Below the pieces are notes generated by a model. That model saw only the letters and a list, made by a program, of their open reading frames with translations, searched no databases and was not told the DNA's origin. 64,000 nt of DNA from Bacteroidia bacterium. GTDB taxonomy: Bacteria > Bacteroidota > Bacteroidia > Chitinophagales > UBA2359. The position numbers and the translations under genes are program-made. Positions 7,205 through 15,509 of the stretch are shown piece by piece (positions within the stretch are counted from its first letter, which is position 1; the number at the start of each line of letters is the position of its first letter). Location of the stretch: assembly GCA_030427245.1 (NCBI GenBank), contig JAUHXA010000017.1:1-64000 (forward strand). The letters run 5' to 3'.

Positions 7205-7280
7205 GAACACGAACTCCTAGATAGAAAGGAACTCACTGTACGTGTGGATTTTAGTTCTTTTTCATCTAGCGTTCTTGTTC
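7205..7280. repeat. Imperfect inverted repeat spanning the IPTL gene stop codon (copy 4)
   Basis: GAACACGAACTCCTAGAT plus AGAAAGGAACT pairs with AGTTCTTTTTCATCTAGCG plus TTCTTGTTC. Same family as 2446-2520. Confidence 0.8.
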
Positions 7281-8007
7281 AAAAATCCCACCCCTAAACT
7301 TCGGCTGCAACAAATACAAAGTACCCAAAGTCATGAACAACAAAGCGAGGATGAGTAAGCCCCATTCGGAGAGGGTAGGGATGCCTGCGGGAGCAGGTGC
7401 AGGGGATGAAGGTGAAGATTCGACAGTGATGGTAATGAACTGTAAAATGTCAACATCTGTAGTAGAATTAACATCGACACCACCTGCCATTACATTTATC
7501 GTTTCGTTTGCCGCAACACAGAATTGAGTTGCAAAATTTCGACTGTCTGTTGTAAAAGGAGAATTTTCTATACTTGTTGAAGTGCCATTTGTAAAAGTTA
7601 GGGATTCATCATTATCAAGTTCTTGGACAAAGCCTACATTATATGAAAGAAGCTGTACTTCGCTAGAGAAACTTATGTCAAAACCATCCGTATCTGCATT
7701 AGGAGGTGGAGTAGTGGCATTCCACAGTACGCCGAGTCCATCAGTATCAGCGTAGAATGCATTGCTAGGTTGTTGATTATTAAGGGTCATCGTCACTCCT
7801 GATACTGTTTTGGTAATCGTACTTTGATTATCATCCGAAGCACCAAAAGTAAAGGTAATCGGTTGAGCCAATACAAAATTGGAGTAAAGAGAGAGTAAGC
7901 AAATCAAGCAAAAGGAAAGTAGCCACTTCAATTTTAATTTACTTTGTTGGGCTGTTGGGCTGTTGGGCTGTTGGGCTGAAATTCGTTGTTTTGTGGAAAT
8001 TGTTCAT
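7266..8007 (-). CDS. IPTL-CTERM exported protein, array copy 4, out of frame (phase OFF)
   Basis: The family start is ATG 8007 (MNNFHKTTNFSPTAQQPN), but with four 8-bp units the frame hits TAA after 22 codons. With five units it would continue QSKLKLKWLLSF into the signal helix ending FVLAQP. The downstream body (7266-7931, 221 residues if the TTG at 7931 were used) has a beta-rich domain paralogous to copy 2 (STITKTVSGVTMTL) and the signal GIPTLSEWG plus helix plus FRGGIFEQER. There is no in-frame ATG before the signal peptide. I read this as an intact gene switched off by repeat number, not a decayed one, because the body has no other lesion. Confidence 0.85.
7947..7978. repeat. 8-bp tandem repeat TTGGGCTG x4 (phase switch, copy 4)
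   Basis: Four perfect units. 29 + 32 nt leaves the frame one base off, giving ACA AAG TAA. One more unit restores the frame. Confidence 0.95.
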
Positions 8008-8050
8008 AAGAAAACAAGATTTAAAATTTTGAATGAGAAAATGAATTAGT

Positions 8051-8063
8051 GGGAATTGTTCCC
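8051..8063. promoter_or_regulatory. Conserved upstream palindrome (copy 4)
   Basis: GGGAATTGTTCCC, 44 bp before ATG 8007. Confidence 0.45.
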
Positions 8064-8256
8064 TATTATAGCTTTCCGTTTCTGGGGAAAACCTAAACCA
8101 AACCTAAGAAATATTTATTTCTGAAATTGAAAAATGTGACGAGTGGTAGCTATAATGTGGCGAATGGTTATAAGCTTTTTGTTATGTTAAGAAATATTTC
8201 TGTTTTTGGAATGTCGGTAAACAGATACTTGCTGTGTAGATTTTATTGGAGATATT

Positions 8257-8358
8257 TTACTTGTGGCACATGAGGTGGAAGGAAATCACCTGAATTTGTT
8301 TGATGCGCCGAATGGGGAGATTTTTGCGAGGAAATTGCAGGGGGTGTTGGATAAGTGA
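8257..8358 (+). pseudogene. NRPS thioesterase 3' fragment (relic 2)
   Basis: Identical in content to the relic at 6969-7070 (34 codons ending VLDK-stop), 1288 bp further on within the duplicated spacer. Confidence 0.9.
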
Positions 8359-8436
8359 TGATTGGTTGCTGTTTGTCGTTCAAATGTCGCCAAGTTTTTC
8401 AAACGTTGGCGAATTTTCACTGGTGTTGGGAATTTA

Positions 8437-8482
8437 AAAAGCCCTATCTACATTCCTTCAATGCAGATAGGGCTTTTTTTTT
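8437..8482. terminator. Bidirectional terminator, array copy 5
   Basis: Same AAAAAGCCCTATCT / AGATAGGGCTTTTT hairpin as at 7150. Confidence 0.85.
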
Positions 8483-8491
8483 GCTCGTTTT

Positions 8492-8566
8492 GAACAAGAA
8501 CTCCTAGATAGAAAGGAACTCATTGTATGTACAGTGAGCGTTCCTTTTCATCTAGCGTTCTTGTTC
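8492..8566. repeat. Best-preserved copy of the array palindrome
   Basis: Left arm GAACAAGAACTCCTAGAT plus AGAAAGGAAC, right arm GTTCCTTTTCATCTAGCG plus TTCTTGTTC; the arms pair with few mismatches. Confidence 0.85.
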
Positions 8567-8783
8567 AAAAATCCCACCTCTAAACTTCGGCTGCAACAAA
8601 TACAAAGTCCCCAAAGTCATCAACAACAGAGCGAGGATGATTAAGCCCCATTCGGAGAGGGTGGGGGCAGAGAGATTGGAAGGGAATTGGATAGTAACTT
8701 GAAAATCAAGGTTTCCATTAGTCCAATATTGATTTTGATAAGAAGGGTTCCCTTGTACAAAATGCCCATCTGTGTATTTATTT
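8552..8783 (-). pseudogene. 5'-truncated IPTL-CTERM gene (array copy 5)
   Basis: 77 codons: TDGHFVQGNPSYQNQYWTNG, then a strand-rich stretch, APTLSEWG, a hydrophobic helix and FRGGIFEQER. There is no leader, 8-bp repeat or signal peptide. It begins directly after the stop codon of the helicase gene and is in the same reading frame as it, so the array appears to have been cut off by the chromosomal junction at the helicase 3' end. The remaining sequence resembles the end of copy 1. Confidence 0.85.
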
Positions 8784-8785
8784 CT

Positions 8786-11176
8786 TCAACCCACCACCAT
8801 CAACTTCGCAAACTTCAACATTATCTTCTTCTCCCCATGATGTTCAAAATCAATCACCGCAATCGGCTTATCCGCCGCCCCTTCAATCCGCAAAATCTCA
8901 CCCATCCCAAAGCGCAGATGCAGTACCTGACAGCCAGGTTTGATTTGTAACACAGGGCTTGCCTTGAAGTTTTTGACCAACTCCGCAGAAGGTTGAACCG
9001 CAGCACGTTTCTTTTGAAGGTTTCGCTTTTGGGCAGACCGAACATTGTTGCCAATCGAGTCACTTTCTTTGAAACTTTCATAAGAACTCGAAGATCCAAA
9101 TCTTCGCTCCCGAGCAGCAGGTTTGCCGCCAATCATATCCAAATACAAAGGCGAAATTTCCTCCACAAAGCGACTCTTTTCGGAATAGACCAAGCTCCCA
9201 AATTTGTAGCGGCAGTTGGCATAAGATAGTGTGAGTTGTTTTTCGGCGCGGGTAATCGCCACATAAAACAAGCGGCGTTCCTCCTCAATATCACTTTGCG
9301 TTTTGCTTCGCTTTGAAGGGAATAGCTCTTCCTCCAAACCCACAATATAGACCGCAGGAAACTCCAAACCCTTTGCAGAGTGAACCGTCATGAGTTTCAC
9401 CTTATCATTGCTATCTTCCTCTCCTTGATCCATATCCGTTAGTAAGCTCACCTCTTGCAGGTAAGCCCCCAAGCTACTATCCGCAGCTGCAAAACTACCA
9501 TCCTCTAGCTCGACTGCTTCCTCTTTTTTGGAGTCGGTAAACTCCTTGATGCTGTTGAAGAGTTCCTGAATGTTCTCTTGACGGCTGATTCCTTCGACAG
9601 ACCTGTCGGAATGTATCGCTTTGGTCAAGCCACTCATACGCCCAATGCGTTGCGCCAATTCAAAAGCATCCTCTTTTTGAAGGTGTTTCATAAACAAGCG
9701 AATCATGTTCACAAAGCCCCCAACACCTGTTTTGACTCGTTGTGAAAACTGATAAAGTTGAATGTTAGCAGCTATCTCCCAGAGGGGTTTTTGTTCGGCT
9801 ACTGCAAAAGCGGCCATTTTATCGGTTGTTGTTTTGCCAATGCCTCGTTTGGGGTAGTTGATGACCCGCCTGAGTGCTTCTTCGTCGTTGTTGTTGACCG
9901 TCAATCGCAGATACGCCATCATGTCCTTGATTTCCTTTCGCTGGAAAAACGACAGTCCTCCAAACACCCGATAGGGAATGTTTCGCTTCCGCAAAGCTTC
10001 CTCAAACAGACGGGATTGAGCGTTGGTACGGTACAAAATTGCAAAATCTTCGTTTTTGAAGTGATTTCGCAGTCTCGTCTCAAAAATAGACCCTGCTACA
10101 ATTTTTGCTTCGTCCGAATCATTGGCGGCTTCAATGAGTTTGATTTTGTCGCCATCGTCATTTGAAGTCCATATCTTCTTGGCAATCTGTTTTTTGTTGT
10201 AGTTAATTACCTCATTTGCAGTCCGCACAATCGCTTTGGTCGAGCGGTAATTTTGTTCCAAGCGGAAGGTCTTGACATTTGGATAATCTTTCTCAAAACT
10301 CAAAATATTCTCAATCGTTGCGCCTCGAAACGCATAGATACTCTGGGCATCATCGCCTACAATGCAGATGTTTTTGCGCTTGTCCGCCAAAGTCCGAATG
10401 ATGAGGTACTGCGCCAAATTTGTATCCTGAAACTCGTCGACCATCAAAAAGTGAAACTTGTTTTGATATTTCTCCAATACTTCAGGCACTTTCTTCAACA
10501 GTCCATACATGTTCACCAACAAATCGTCAAAATCCATCGCTCCTGCTTGTCTACAACGCCGCATATACCGCCCATACAAGTCCGCAATTTTCGGCACATT
10601 TGCGTGCTTGTCGTTTTCCATCAAACCTGCATGAGCCTTGTAAGCCTGTGGGCTGATGAGGTTGTTTTTGGCATTCGATATGCGGTTGTAGACCACATTG
10701 GGTTTGTAAATATCGGGATTGAGATTCTGTTCCTTGATGATATTTTTGAGCAGGTTTTTGCTGTCTTGCGTGTCGTAAATCGTAAAATTGGAAGGATAAC
10801 CGATTTTCTCCGCTTCGACTCTCAATATTCGCGCAAAAATGGCGTGAAACGTTCCCGACCACAATTGTCGGGCCGCCTGTTCCCCCACGATTTTTTCAAT
10901 ACGTTCCTTCATTTCCTTCGCTGCTTTATTGGTAAAAGTCAGGGAAAGAATACGATAGGGCGCATTTCCTTTTTTGATGATGTGTGCAATGCGATAGGTC
11001 AACACTCGTGTCTTACCCGAACCAGGGCCTGCAATGACCATTACTGGGCCCGTGATTTGTTCTACGGCTTGTCGCTGCACAGGGTTGAGTTCATCAAGGT
11101 AAGCAAACTCATTCTCCGGCTGATTGTCATTGCCTTTTGGCTCGTCTGTTTGTTCAATATCAAAGAGGGTCTTCAT
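8786..11176 (-). CDS. pcrA: ATP-dependent DNA helicase UvrD/PcrA
   Basis: 796 residues, normal length for PcrA/UvrD of Bacteroidota. Walker A GPGSGKT at 50-56, motif Ia LTFTNKAAKEM, Walker B VDEFQDTN at about 246-253, motif III GDDAQSIYAFRGA, motif IV LEQNYRST, motif V VHSAKGLEF and motif VI FYVAITRA are all visible. The C-terminal tail carries the small PcrA domain (GCQVLHLRFGMGEIL) that contacts RNA polymerase in other species. It is an SF1A 3'-5' helicase for repair and replication-fork restart. It marks the boundary between the repeat array and conserved chromosome. The choice between uvrD and pcrA names is conventional. Confidence 0.95.
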   Translation of the reverse strand: MKTLFDIEQTDEPKGNDNQPENEFAYLDELNPVQRQAVEQITGPVMVIAGPGSGKTRVLTYRIAHIIKKGNAPYRILSLTFTNKAAKEMKERIEKIVGEQAARQLWSGTFHAIFARILRVEAEKIGYPSNFTIYDTQDSKNLLKNIIKEQNLNPDIYKPNVVYNRISNAKNNLISPQAYKAHAGLMENDKHANVPKIADLYGRYMRRCRQAGAMDFDDLLVNMYGLLKKVPEVLEKYQNKFHFLMVDEFQDTNLAQYLIIRTLADKRKNICIVGDDAQSIYAFRGATIENILSFEKDYPNVKTFRLEQNYRSTKAIVRTANEVINYNKKQIAKKIWTSNDDGDKIKLIEAANDSDEAKIVAGSIFETRLRNHFKNEDFAILYRTNAQSRLFEEALRKRNIPYRVFGGLSFFQRKEIKDMMAYLRLTVNNNDEEALRRVINYPKRGIGKTTTDKMAAFAVAEQKPLWEIAANIQLYQFSQRVKTGVGGFVNMIRLFMKHLQKEDAFELAQRIGRMSGLTKAIHSDRSVEGISRQENIQELFNSIKEFTDSKKEEAVELEDGSFAAADSSLGAYLQEVSLLTDMDQGEEDSNDKVKLMTVHSAKGLEFPAVYIVGLEEELFPSKRSKTQSDIEEERRLFYVAITRAEKQLTLSYANCRYKFGSLVYSEKSRFVEEISPLYLDMIGGKPAARERRFGSSSSYESFKESDSIGNNVRSAQKRNLQKKRAAVQPSAELVKNFKASPVLQIKPGCQVLHLRFGMGEILRIEGAADKPIAVIDFEHHGEKKIMLKFAKLMVVG

Positions 11177-11287
11177 GCCTCAAAGGTACGAAAGTAGAAT
11201 GGAATTTATTTCGTTCAAATCTTATATTCCATCCCATTTTAGGCTTTGGGTGAAAGAATTGGAATAGTGACTTGAAGTACAATTGTC

Positions 11288-11803
11288 TCACTCTTCCACG
11301 ACACTCACGCTACTCGGCTTGTTGGTTGAAGCCACACAATCTATTTTCCATCCTCCATCGTATTTTTTGTAAATCGCTACCCATGCAAATTCGGTTGTTT
11401 CTCGTTGCCTGCCCCCATTTTCATTCTCATAGGTCAAAGTTACTTCTTTGTTTACGATGGTGTAAGCCAACGAATAATCGTCCGAAAATCGAATAATGGG
11501 AGGAACAATATCGTCCCATTTCTCAAATTCAACAGAATTGAAGTAGCCTTCAAATCGCTTCGTATTTTCCTGTCTTGTGGGCGTTTTTATTTCACCTCGA
11601 TTGACCGAAATATGATTTTCAGACAATTGTGCGGCAAATTCTTCTGCTAATTTGTCAAAGTGGAATGTGCGTTGAAGGTCGTGCTGTTCCATGATTTTTG
11701 CTCTTTCTGCCGTTTCGTTGATTGAAGGTTTGGACTCTTGTTGACAAGAAATACAGAGGGTGAATAGTAGAATTGCGATTGAGAAGGTGTTTCTTTTGAG
11801 CAT
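11288..11803 (-). CDS. NTF2-like (DUF4440/SnoaL-type) lipoprotein
   Basis: 171 residues. Signal helix with lipobox LCISC, so an acylated Cys at about 20. The rest fits a small cone-shaped NTF2-like fold: helical N-terminal part (KIMEQHDLQRTFHFDKLAEEF), a central segment and a final antiparallel sheet (LAYTIVNKEVTLTYEN, FAWVAIYKKYDGGWKIDCVAST). The last motif, W-[KR]-I near the end, is typical of DUF4440-like proteins. Function unknown; it stands alone, 110 bp downstream of the divergent helicase start. Confidence 0.65.
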   Translation of the reverse strand: MLKRNTFSIAILLFTLCISCQQESKPSINETAERAKIMEQHDLQRTFHFDKLAEEFAAQLSENHISVNRGEIKTPTRQENTKRFEGYFNSVEFEKWDDIVPPIIRFSDDYSLAYTIVNKEVTLTYENENGGRQRETTEFAWVAIYKKYDGGWKIDCVASTNKPSSVSVVEE

Positions 11804-12000
11804 GTTGTTTTTCTATTTTGTTTATCCACGGAAAATTTTCATCGCTTTCTGGAATTTGTTCAATGATTTCTTTGTTCAACCTATGCAGTTTGTGGTAATC
11901 CTGTGATTTCCACTTGCTCCATTTATTCTGCCATAGACAATTATAAGATGTGCCATTTAATTGATTTTTTTAAGAAATTTAAAGATAAAAGTAAACAATT

Positions 12001-12531
12001 ATGATGACAAACAATTTAGCTCTCCGAGCCATCCAAAAAAATGATTGTAAAACAATCAGTGAATCCTTTGAGGAACAAGGCTGGGACAAACCAACTTCTC
12101 AATATGAGAAATACGTAGAGTACCAAGAGGAAGGAAAAAGAGATGTGATTATTGAAGAATTGGAAGGGGAATTTGTAGGTTATGTAACCATTATTTGGAA
12201 ACCAGAATATCCTCTCTTTAAAGAAAAGAGAATCCCCGAAATCGCTGATTTTAATGTCTTAAAAAAACACCAAAGGCGAGGCTTTGGTACTCTAATGATG
12301 GACGAAGCAGAAAGAAGAATAAAGAAGGTTTCAGACTCTGCTGGGATTGGTTTTGGAGTGTATAAGGATTATGGTGCAGCTCAAATTCTTTACATCAATA
12401 GGGGCTATATTCCAGATGGCAATGGTTTGGTAAAAGATTTGAAACCATTGAAGTATGGAGAAAAAGTAATCATTGACGATAGCATTATCTTATACCTAAC
12501 TAAAGACTTGAAAGCATGTAACTATCAATAA
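12001..12531 (+). CDS. GNAT family N-acetyltransferase
   Basis: 176 residues from an ATG. GNAT motif A is clear (IADFNVLKKHQRRGFGTLMMDEAE, with the Q/R-x-x-G-x-G/A acetyl-CoA loop), and motif B follows (GVYKDYGAAQILYINRGYIPDG). It transfers an acetyl group to an amine; the substrate cannot be predicted. Monocistronic, no partner. The 270 bp after it (12532-12801) show no gene I can support. Confidence 0.9.
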   Translation: MMTNNLALRAIQKNDCKTISESFEEQGWDKPTSQYEKYVEYQEEGKRDVIIEELEGEFVGYVTIIWKPEYPLFKEKRIPEIADFNVLKKHQRRGFGTLMMDEAERRIKKVSDSAGIGFGVYKDYGAAQILYINRGYIPDGNGLVKDLKPLKYGEKVIIDDSIILYLTKDLKACNYQ

Positions 12532-12801
12532 AATTGATCATGTATGTCACACAAGATTCTTGCAGAATAACAAAAAAGAGTGTATCATATTGGAAATATC
12601 CTGTGGATAACATCATAAAAGTGATTTTTGTCAAAATGGTTATGGAGTATCCCAAAACCCCAAAAGCTAATTTTTCGAAACCAATCTCACCCCCTGTTAA
12701 TTTTTTTACAAAAAATTATCTCTCCACGCAGCGTTTTCCCTACTTCTGCTTTTATATCATAAGAACACAATAATTCCAACAAGAATTAACAATATTGACT
12801 T

Positions 12802-14601
12802 ATGAATACGACAGTACATTTCACCTCCAAAAAACTATTGGCTCTTTTGCTCATCATGAGCATGACAACTTTCTTTCATTCTTGTGTTAAAGACCAAGAC
12901 ATTGCAGTAGATACCATCATTTTGCCTGATTCTAAAGAACTCATTCAAACCAACATCTTTGGATTGGTCGTTGACGAAAACGATTTACCTGTAAGAGACA
13001 GCGAAGTGCTGCTGAAAACCGACAAAGGGTTTGAAGCTACGACTACAGACGAAGATGGTAACTTCAAGTATTTTGATGTGCGAGTCGTCAGAGAAGGAGC
13101 TTTCCTCAAAGTGCGTCAATCAGGCAAATTTGAAGGTTTTCGCAAAATGAATGTGACTCCCAATAGCTATAACTACACCAAAATCAAACTCTTGGACAAA
13201 ACCATTATAGGAACCGTTTCTTCTACAACAGGTGGAACTCTAAGTCATTCGAGTAATGCTACTATACAACTTTCTCCTAATAGTGTTCGCTACGAAAATG
13301 GGGGCGAATATACAGGCAATGTAAATGTGGCGATGGCTTGGATTGACCCAACTGCGAGCGATTTGCCCGAAAGAATGGTCGGGGATTTGAGCGGTGTAGA
13401 TATTGAAGGAGAGGAAGTTTACTTGGGGACTTACGGTATGTTGAACGTTGAATTGTTGGCAGACAATGGCGAAGAATTGCAGCTCAAAAGCGGCAATCCA
13501 GCTACGCTTTCTTTTCCTGTTCCCGACAAAATCCGAAGTCAAGCGCCTTCTACAATTCCGCTTTGGGCTTACAATGAAGATTTGGGAACATGGCTTGAAG
13601 AAGGAAGTGCAACATTGCAGGGAGGATTTTATGTGGGAGATGTGACACATTTCAGTTCGTGGAACTGCGACTACAAAGGCGAACGCATTACCGTCATCGG
13701 AAAAGTGATTTCTCGAAACAGCACAGGGCAAGATGTGGAAGCTCCTTTTTTGCAGGTGTTTGTCAGCATTGAAGATGTCTTGACCAAAGGTGGTTATTTG
13801 GACAACAGTGGCGAGTTTGAATTTTATAACTTTGCAGCCAACGAAGTCTTCACTCTGACCATCAAAGACCGATGCGACAACATCGTTTTTGAGCAAGAGT
13901 TTGGTCCTTTTTCTTCGGATACAGACTTGGGTACGATTGTCGTACAGCCAACTGCCGATAATTTTATTACGGTTACAGGTATAGGAACAGACTGCGATGA
14001 TGTGGCGATTTCGGATGGCTACATACAGTTTGAATTGGACGATTTGACCTTTATCTATCCTTTAGAAACAGATGGTACATTTGAGTTTGTCATCAACACT
14101 TGTGACGAAACGATGGGCGATATTAATGTGATTGACTTAGCCAGTGAAAAGGTAAGTCCGGCTCAAACTTTAGACCTCACCAACGATCCCGTAGATGCGG
14201 GTACACTCAAAGCCTGTGACGAACTGCCCTCCTTTTTGGATATAAACATAGATGGTGAAGACTTCTTGTTGTTTTTTGATGTGACCGCTTCCTTCGATAC
14301 GAATGGTATGAATATCAGTTCTGAGCAAGCAGACAGCACGACCAACAACTATTATTTTGCGAACCTCTACACTCAAGATGTGACAGGTACAGGTACTTAT
14401 ACGAATGTAAGTGGCTATTTTGGAGTCGAAACTCAAGAAGATTTCTACCAAATGGAAACAGGAACAATGGAAGTCACTGAATTTGGGGCAAATCCAGGAG
14501 ACATCATCAGAGGAACTTTTGAAGGAGAGGCTTTCGGACAACAGAATGGTACAACTGTAATGATTCCTGTGAGTGGCACTTTCAAGGCGATTAGGCAATA
14601 G
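12802..14601 (+). CDS. Large lipoprotein with carboxypeptidase-like regulatory domain
   Basis: 599 residues. Signal helix with lipobox FFHSC (Cys about 28). Residues about 50-110 form a carboxypeptidase-D-like regulatory (Ig-like) domain: IFGLVVDENDLPVRDSEVLL, then a DEDGNFKYFDV turn. A ZU5-like middle part follows (SNATIQLSPNSVRYENGGEY, VNVAMAWIDP), then two further beta domains with paired cysteines. Such lipoproteins are common in Bacteroidota, often near T9SS or ECF-sigma loci. It lies 330 bp upstream of an ECF sigma gene, with a terminator between, so it is a separate transcript. Function unknown. Confidence 0.8.
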   Translation: MNTTVHFTSKKLLALLLIMSMTTFFHSCVKDQDIAVDTIILPDSKELIQTNIFGLVVDENDLPVRDSEVLLKTDKGFEATTTDEDGNFKYFDVRVVREGAFLKVRQSGKFEGFRKMNVTPNSYNYTKIKLLDKTIIGTVSSTTGGTLSHSSNATIQLSPNSVRYENGGEYTGNVNVAMAWIDPTASDLPERMVGDLSGVDIEGEEVYLGTYGMLNVELLADNGEELQLKSGNPATLSFPVPDKIRSQAPSTIPLWAYNEDLGTWLEEGSATLQGGFYVGDVTHFSSWNCDYKGERITVIGKVISRNSTGQDVEAPFLQVFVSIEDVLTKGGYLDNSGEFEFYNFAANEVFTLTIKDRCDNIVFEQEFGPFSSDTDLGTIVVQPTADNFITVTGIGTDCDDVAISDGYIQFELDDLTFIYPLETDGTFEFVINTCDETMGDINVIDLASEKVSPAQTLDLTNDPVDAGTLKACDELPSFLDINIDGEDFLLFFDVTASFDTNGMNISSEQADSTTNNYYFANLYTQDVTGTGTYTNVSGYFGVETQEDFYQMETGTMEVTEFGANPGDIIRGTFEGEAFGQQNGTTVMIPVSGTFKAIRQ

Positions 14602-14724
14602 TACGAAGAGAGAGTAGGGGAGTGGGAAATGGGATTAATCAATAACATGTTGATAAGACGTATTAAAACCTAAAATCTCGCTTCTCATGTCAAAAAGAAA
14701 ATAGTGATATTGACTTATTATTTA

Positions 14725-14764
14725 AGGAATGAGGGAATGTCAACCTCCCTCGTTCCTATTTTAT
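14725..14764 (+). terminator. Rho-independent terminator after the lipoprotein gene
   Basis: AGGAATGAGGGA / TCCCTCGTTCCT with a short loop, then ATTTTATT. The rest of the 14602-14930 gap shows nothing further that I can support. Confidence 0.7.
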
Positions 14765-14930
14765 TGAGTTGAAGGATATAGAATAAGAGGAATAAGCTTT
14801 ATCTGATTGAAAAACAAAGTATTATTGTATTTCACAACACTATTACCAATTTCTTCATCCAAAGACTTTATTTAGACCCATAGGCAGCAATTAGGCGACT
14901 TATCGCATCTAATCATTAAACACCAAACTT

Positions 14931-15509
14931 TTGAACCTAAAAAAAATAATACATGAATGTCGAAAAGGACGAAGACAAGCGCAGCAGCAATTGTTTTTGG
15001 CTTACTCCAAATACCTAATGGGAATTGCGATTCGTTATGTTAAAGATGAAAACAGTGCAAAAGACATCCTTCAAGAGTCTTTCATTCGCATCTTTTCATC
15101 ACTTCAAAAGTTTGAATACCAAAGCGAAAACGCATTTATGGCATGGATGAAACGCATCACCATCAATGAAGCAATTCGTTGGCTCAAAAAATACAATAAT
15201 CACTTTTTGGAAGTAGAAGAAAATTCACAGAGTGAAGCTTATACCTCCAAAAACTCAAATATTTTATCCGAACTTTACACACAAGACCTACTCGCAGCCC
15301 TGCAAACTCTTCCGCAAGGCTATCAGGTAGTATTTAACCTGTATGTGATTGAAGGATTTTCGCACAAAGAAATTGGCGAATTATTAAAAATCAGTGAAAG
15401 CACCTCTCGTTCTCAACTTTCGAGAGCTAAGAACCTGCTTAAGCAATTGTTAAACATCACCGAAACCGTATATGAAAAGAGTTTACGACAACATAGAACA
15501 GCAGTATAA
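14931..15509 (+). CDS. ECF-type RNA polymerase sigma factor
   Basis: 192 residues. Region 2: LFLAYSKYLMGIAIRYVKDE, AKDILQESFIRIF, AFMAWMKRITINEAI. Region 4: LLAALQTLPQGYQVVFNLYV, EGFSHKEIGELLKISESTSR, SQLSRAKNLLKQLL. The start is taken as the TTG at 14931, since an in-frame stop lies just upstream and no ATG precedes region 2; the first ATG would remove part of it. The stop overlaps the next gene by 38 nt, so the two are translationally coupled, the usual layout of a sigma and its membrane-bound controller. Confidence 0.93.
   Translation: MNLKKIIHECRKGRRQAQQQLFLAYSKYLMGIAIRYVKDENSAKDILQESFIRIFSSLQKFEYQSENAFMAWMKRITINEAIRWLKKYNNHFLEVEENSQSEAYTSKNSNILSELYTQDLLAALQTLPQGYQVVFNLYVIEGFSHKEIGELLKISESTSRSQLSRAKNLLKQLLNITETVYEKSLRQHRTAV

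Larger units (their letters stand above)
6683..7233. repeat. About 550-bp direct repeat with 7971-8520
   Basis: Almost base-for-base identical to 7971-8520 at an offset of 1288 bp. The visible differences are a few substitutions and one T in a T-run. It covers the 546-bp gap 6720-7265: palindrome, AT-rich spacer, NRPS relic, an inverted GTCGCCAA / TTGGCGAA motif and the shared terminator. It marks a recent tandem duplication of spacer plus IPTL gene. Confidence 0.93.
7971..8520. repeat. About 550-bp direct repeat with 6683-7233
   Basis: Second copy of the duplicated spacer; it fills the gap between the gene start at 8007 and the relic at 8552. No gene other than the NRPS fragment. Confidence 0.93.

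Noticed and set aside
10253-11197. 314-codon plus-strand frame opposite the helicase
   Set aside because: Covers conserved helicase motifs on the other strand and has no recognisable features.
12534-12773. 79-codon frame after the GNAT gene
   Set aside because: Low-complexity, no motif, no promoter or plausible start signal.
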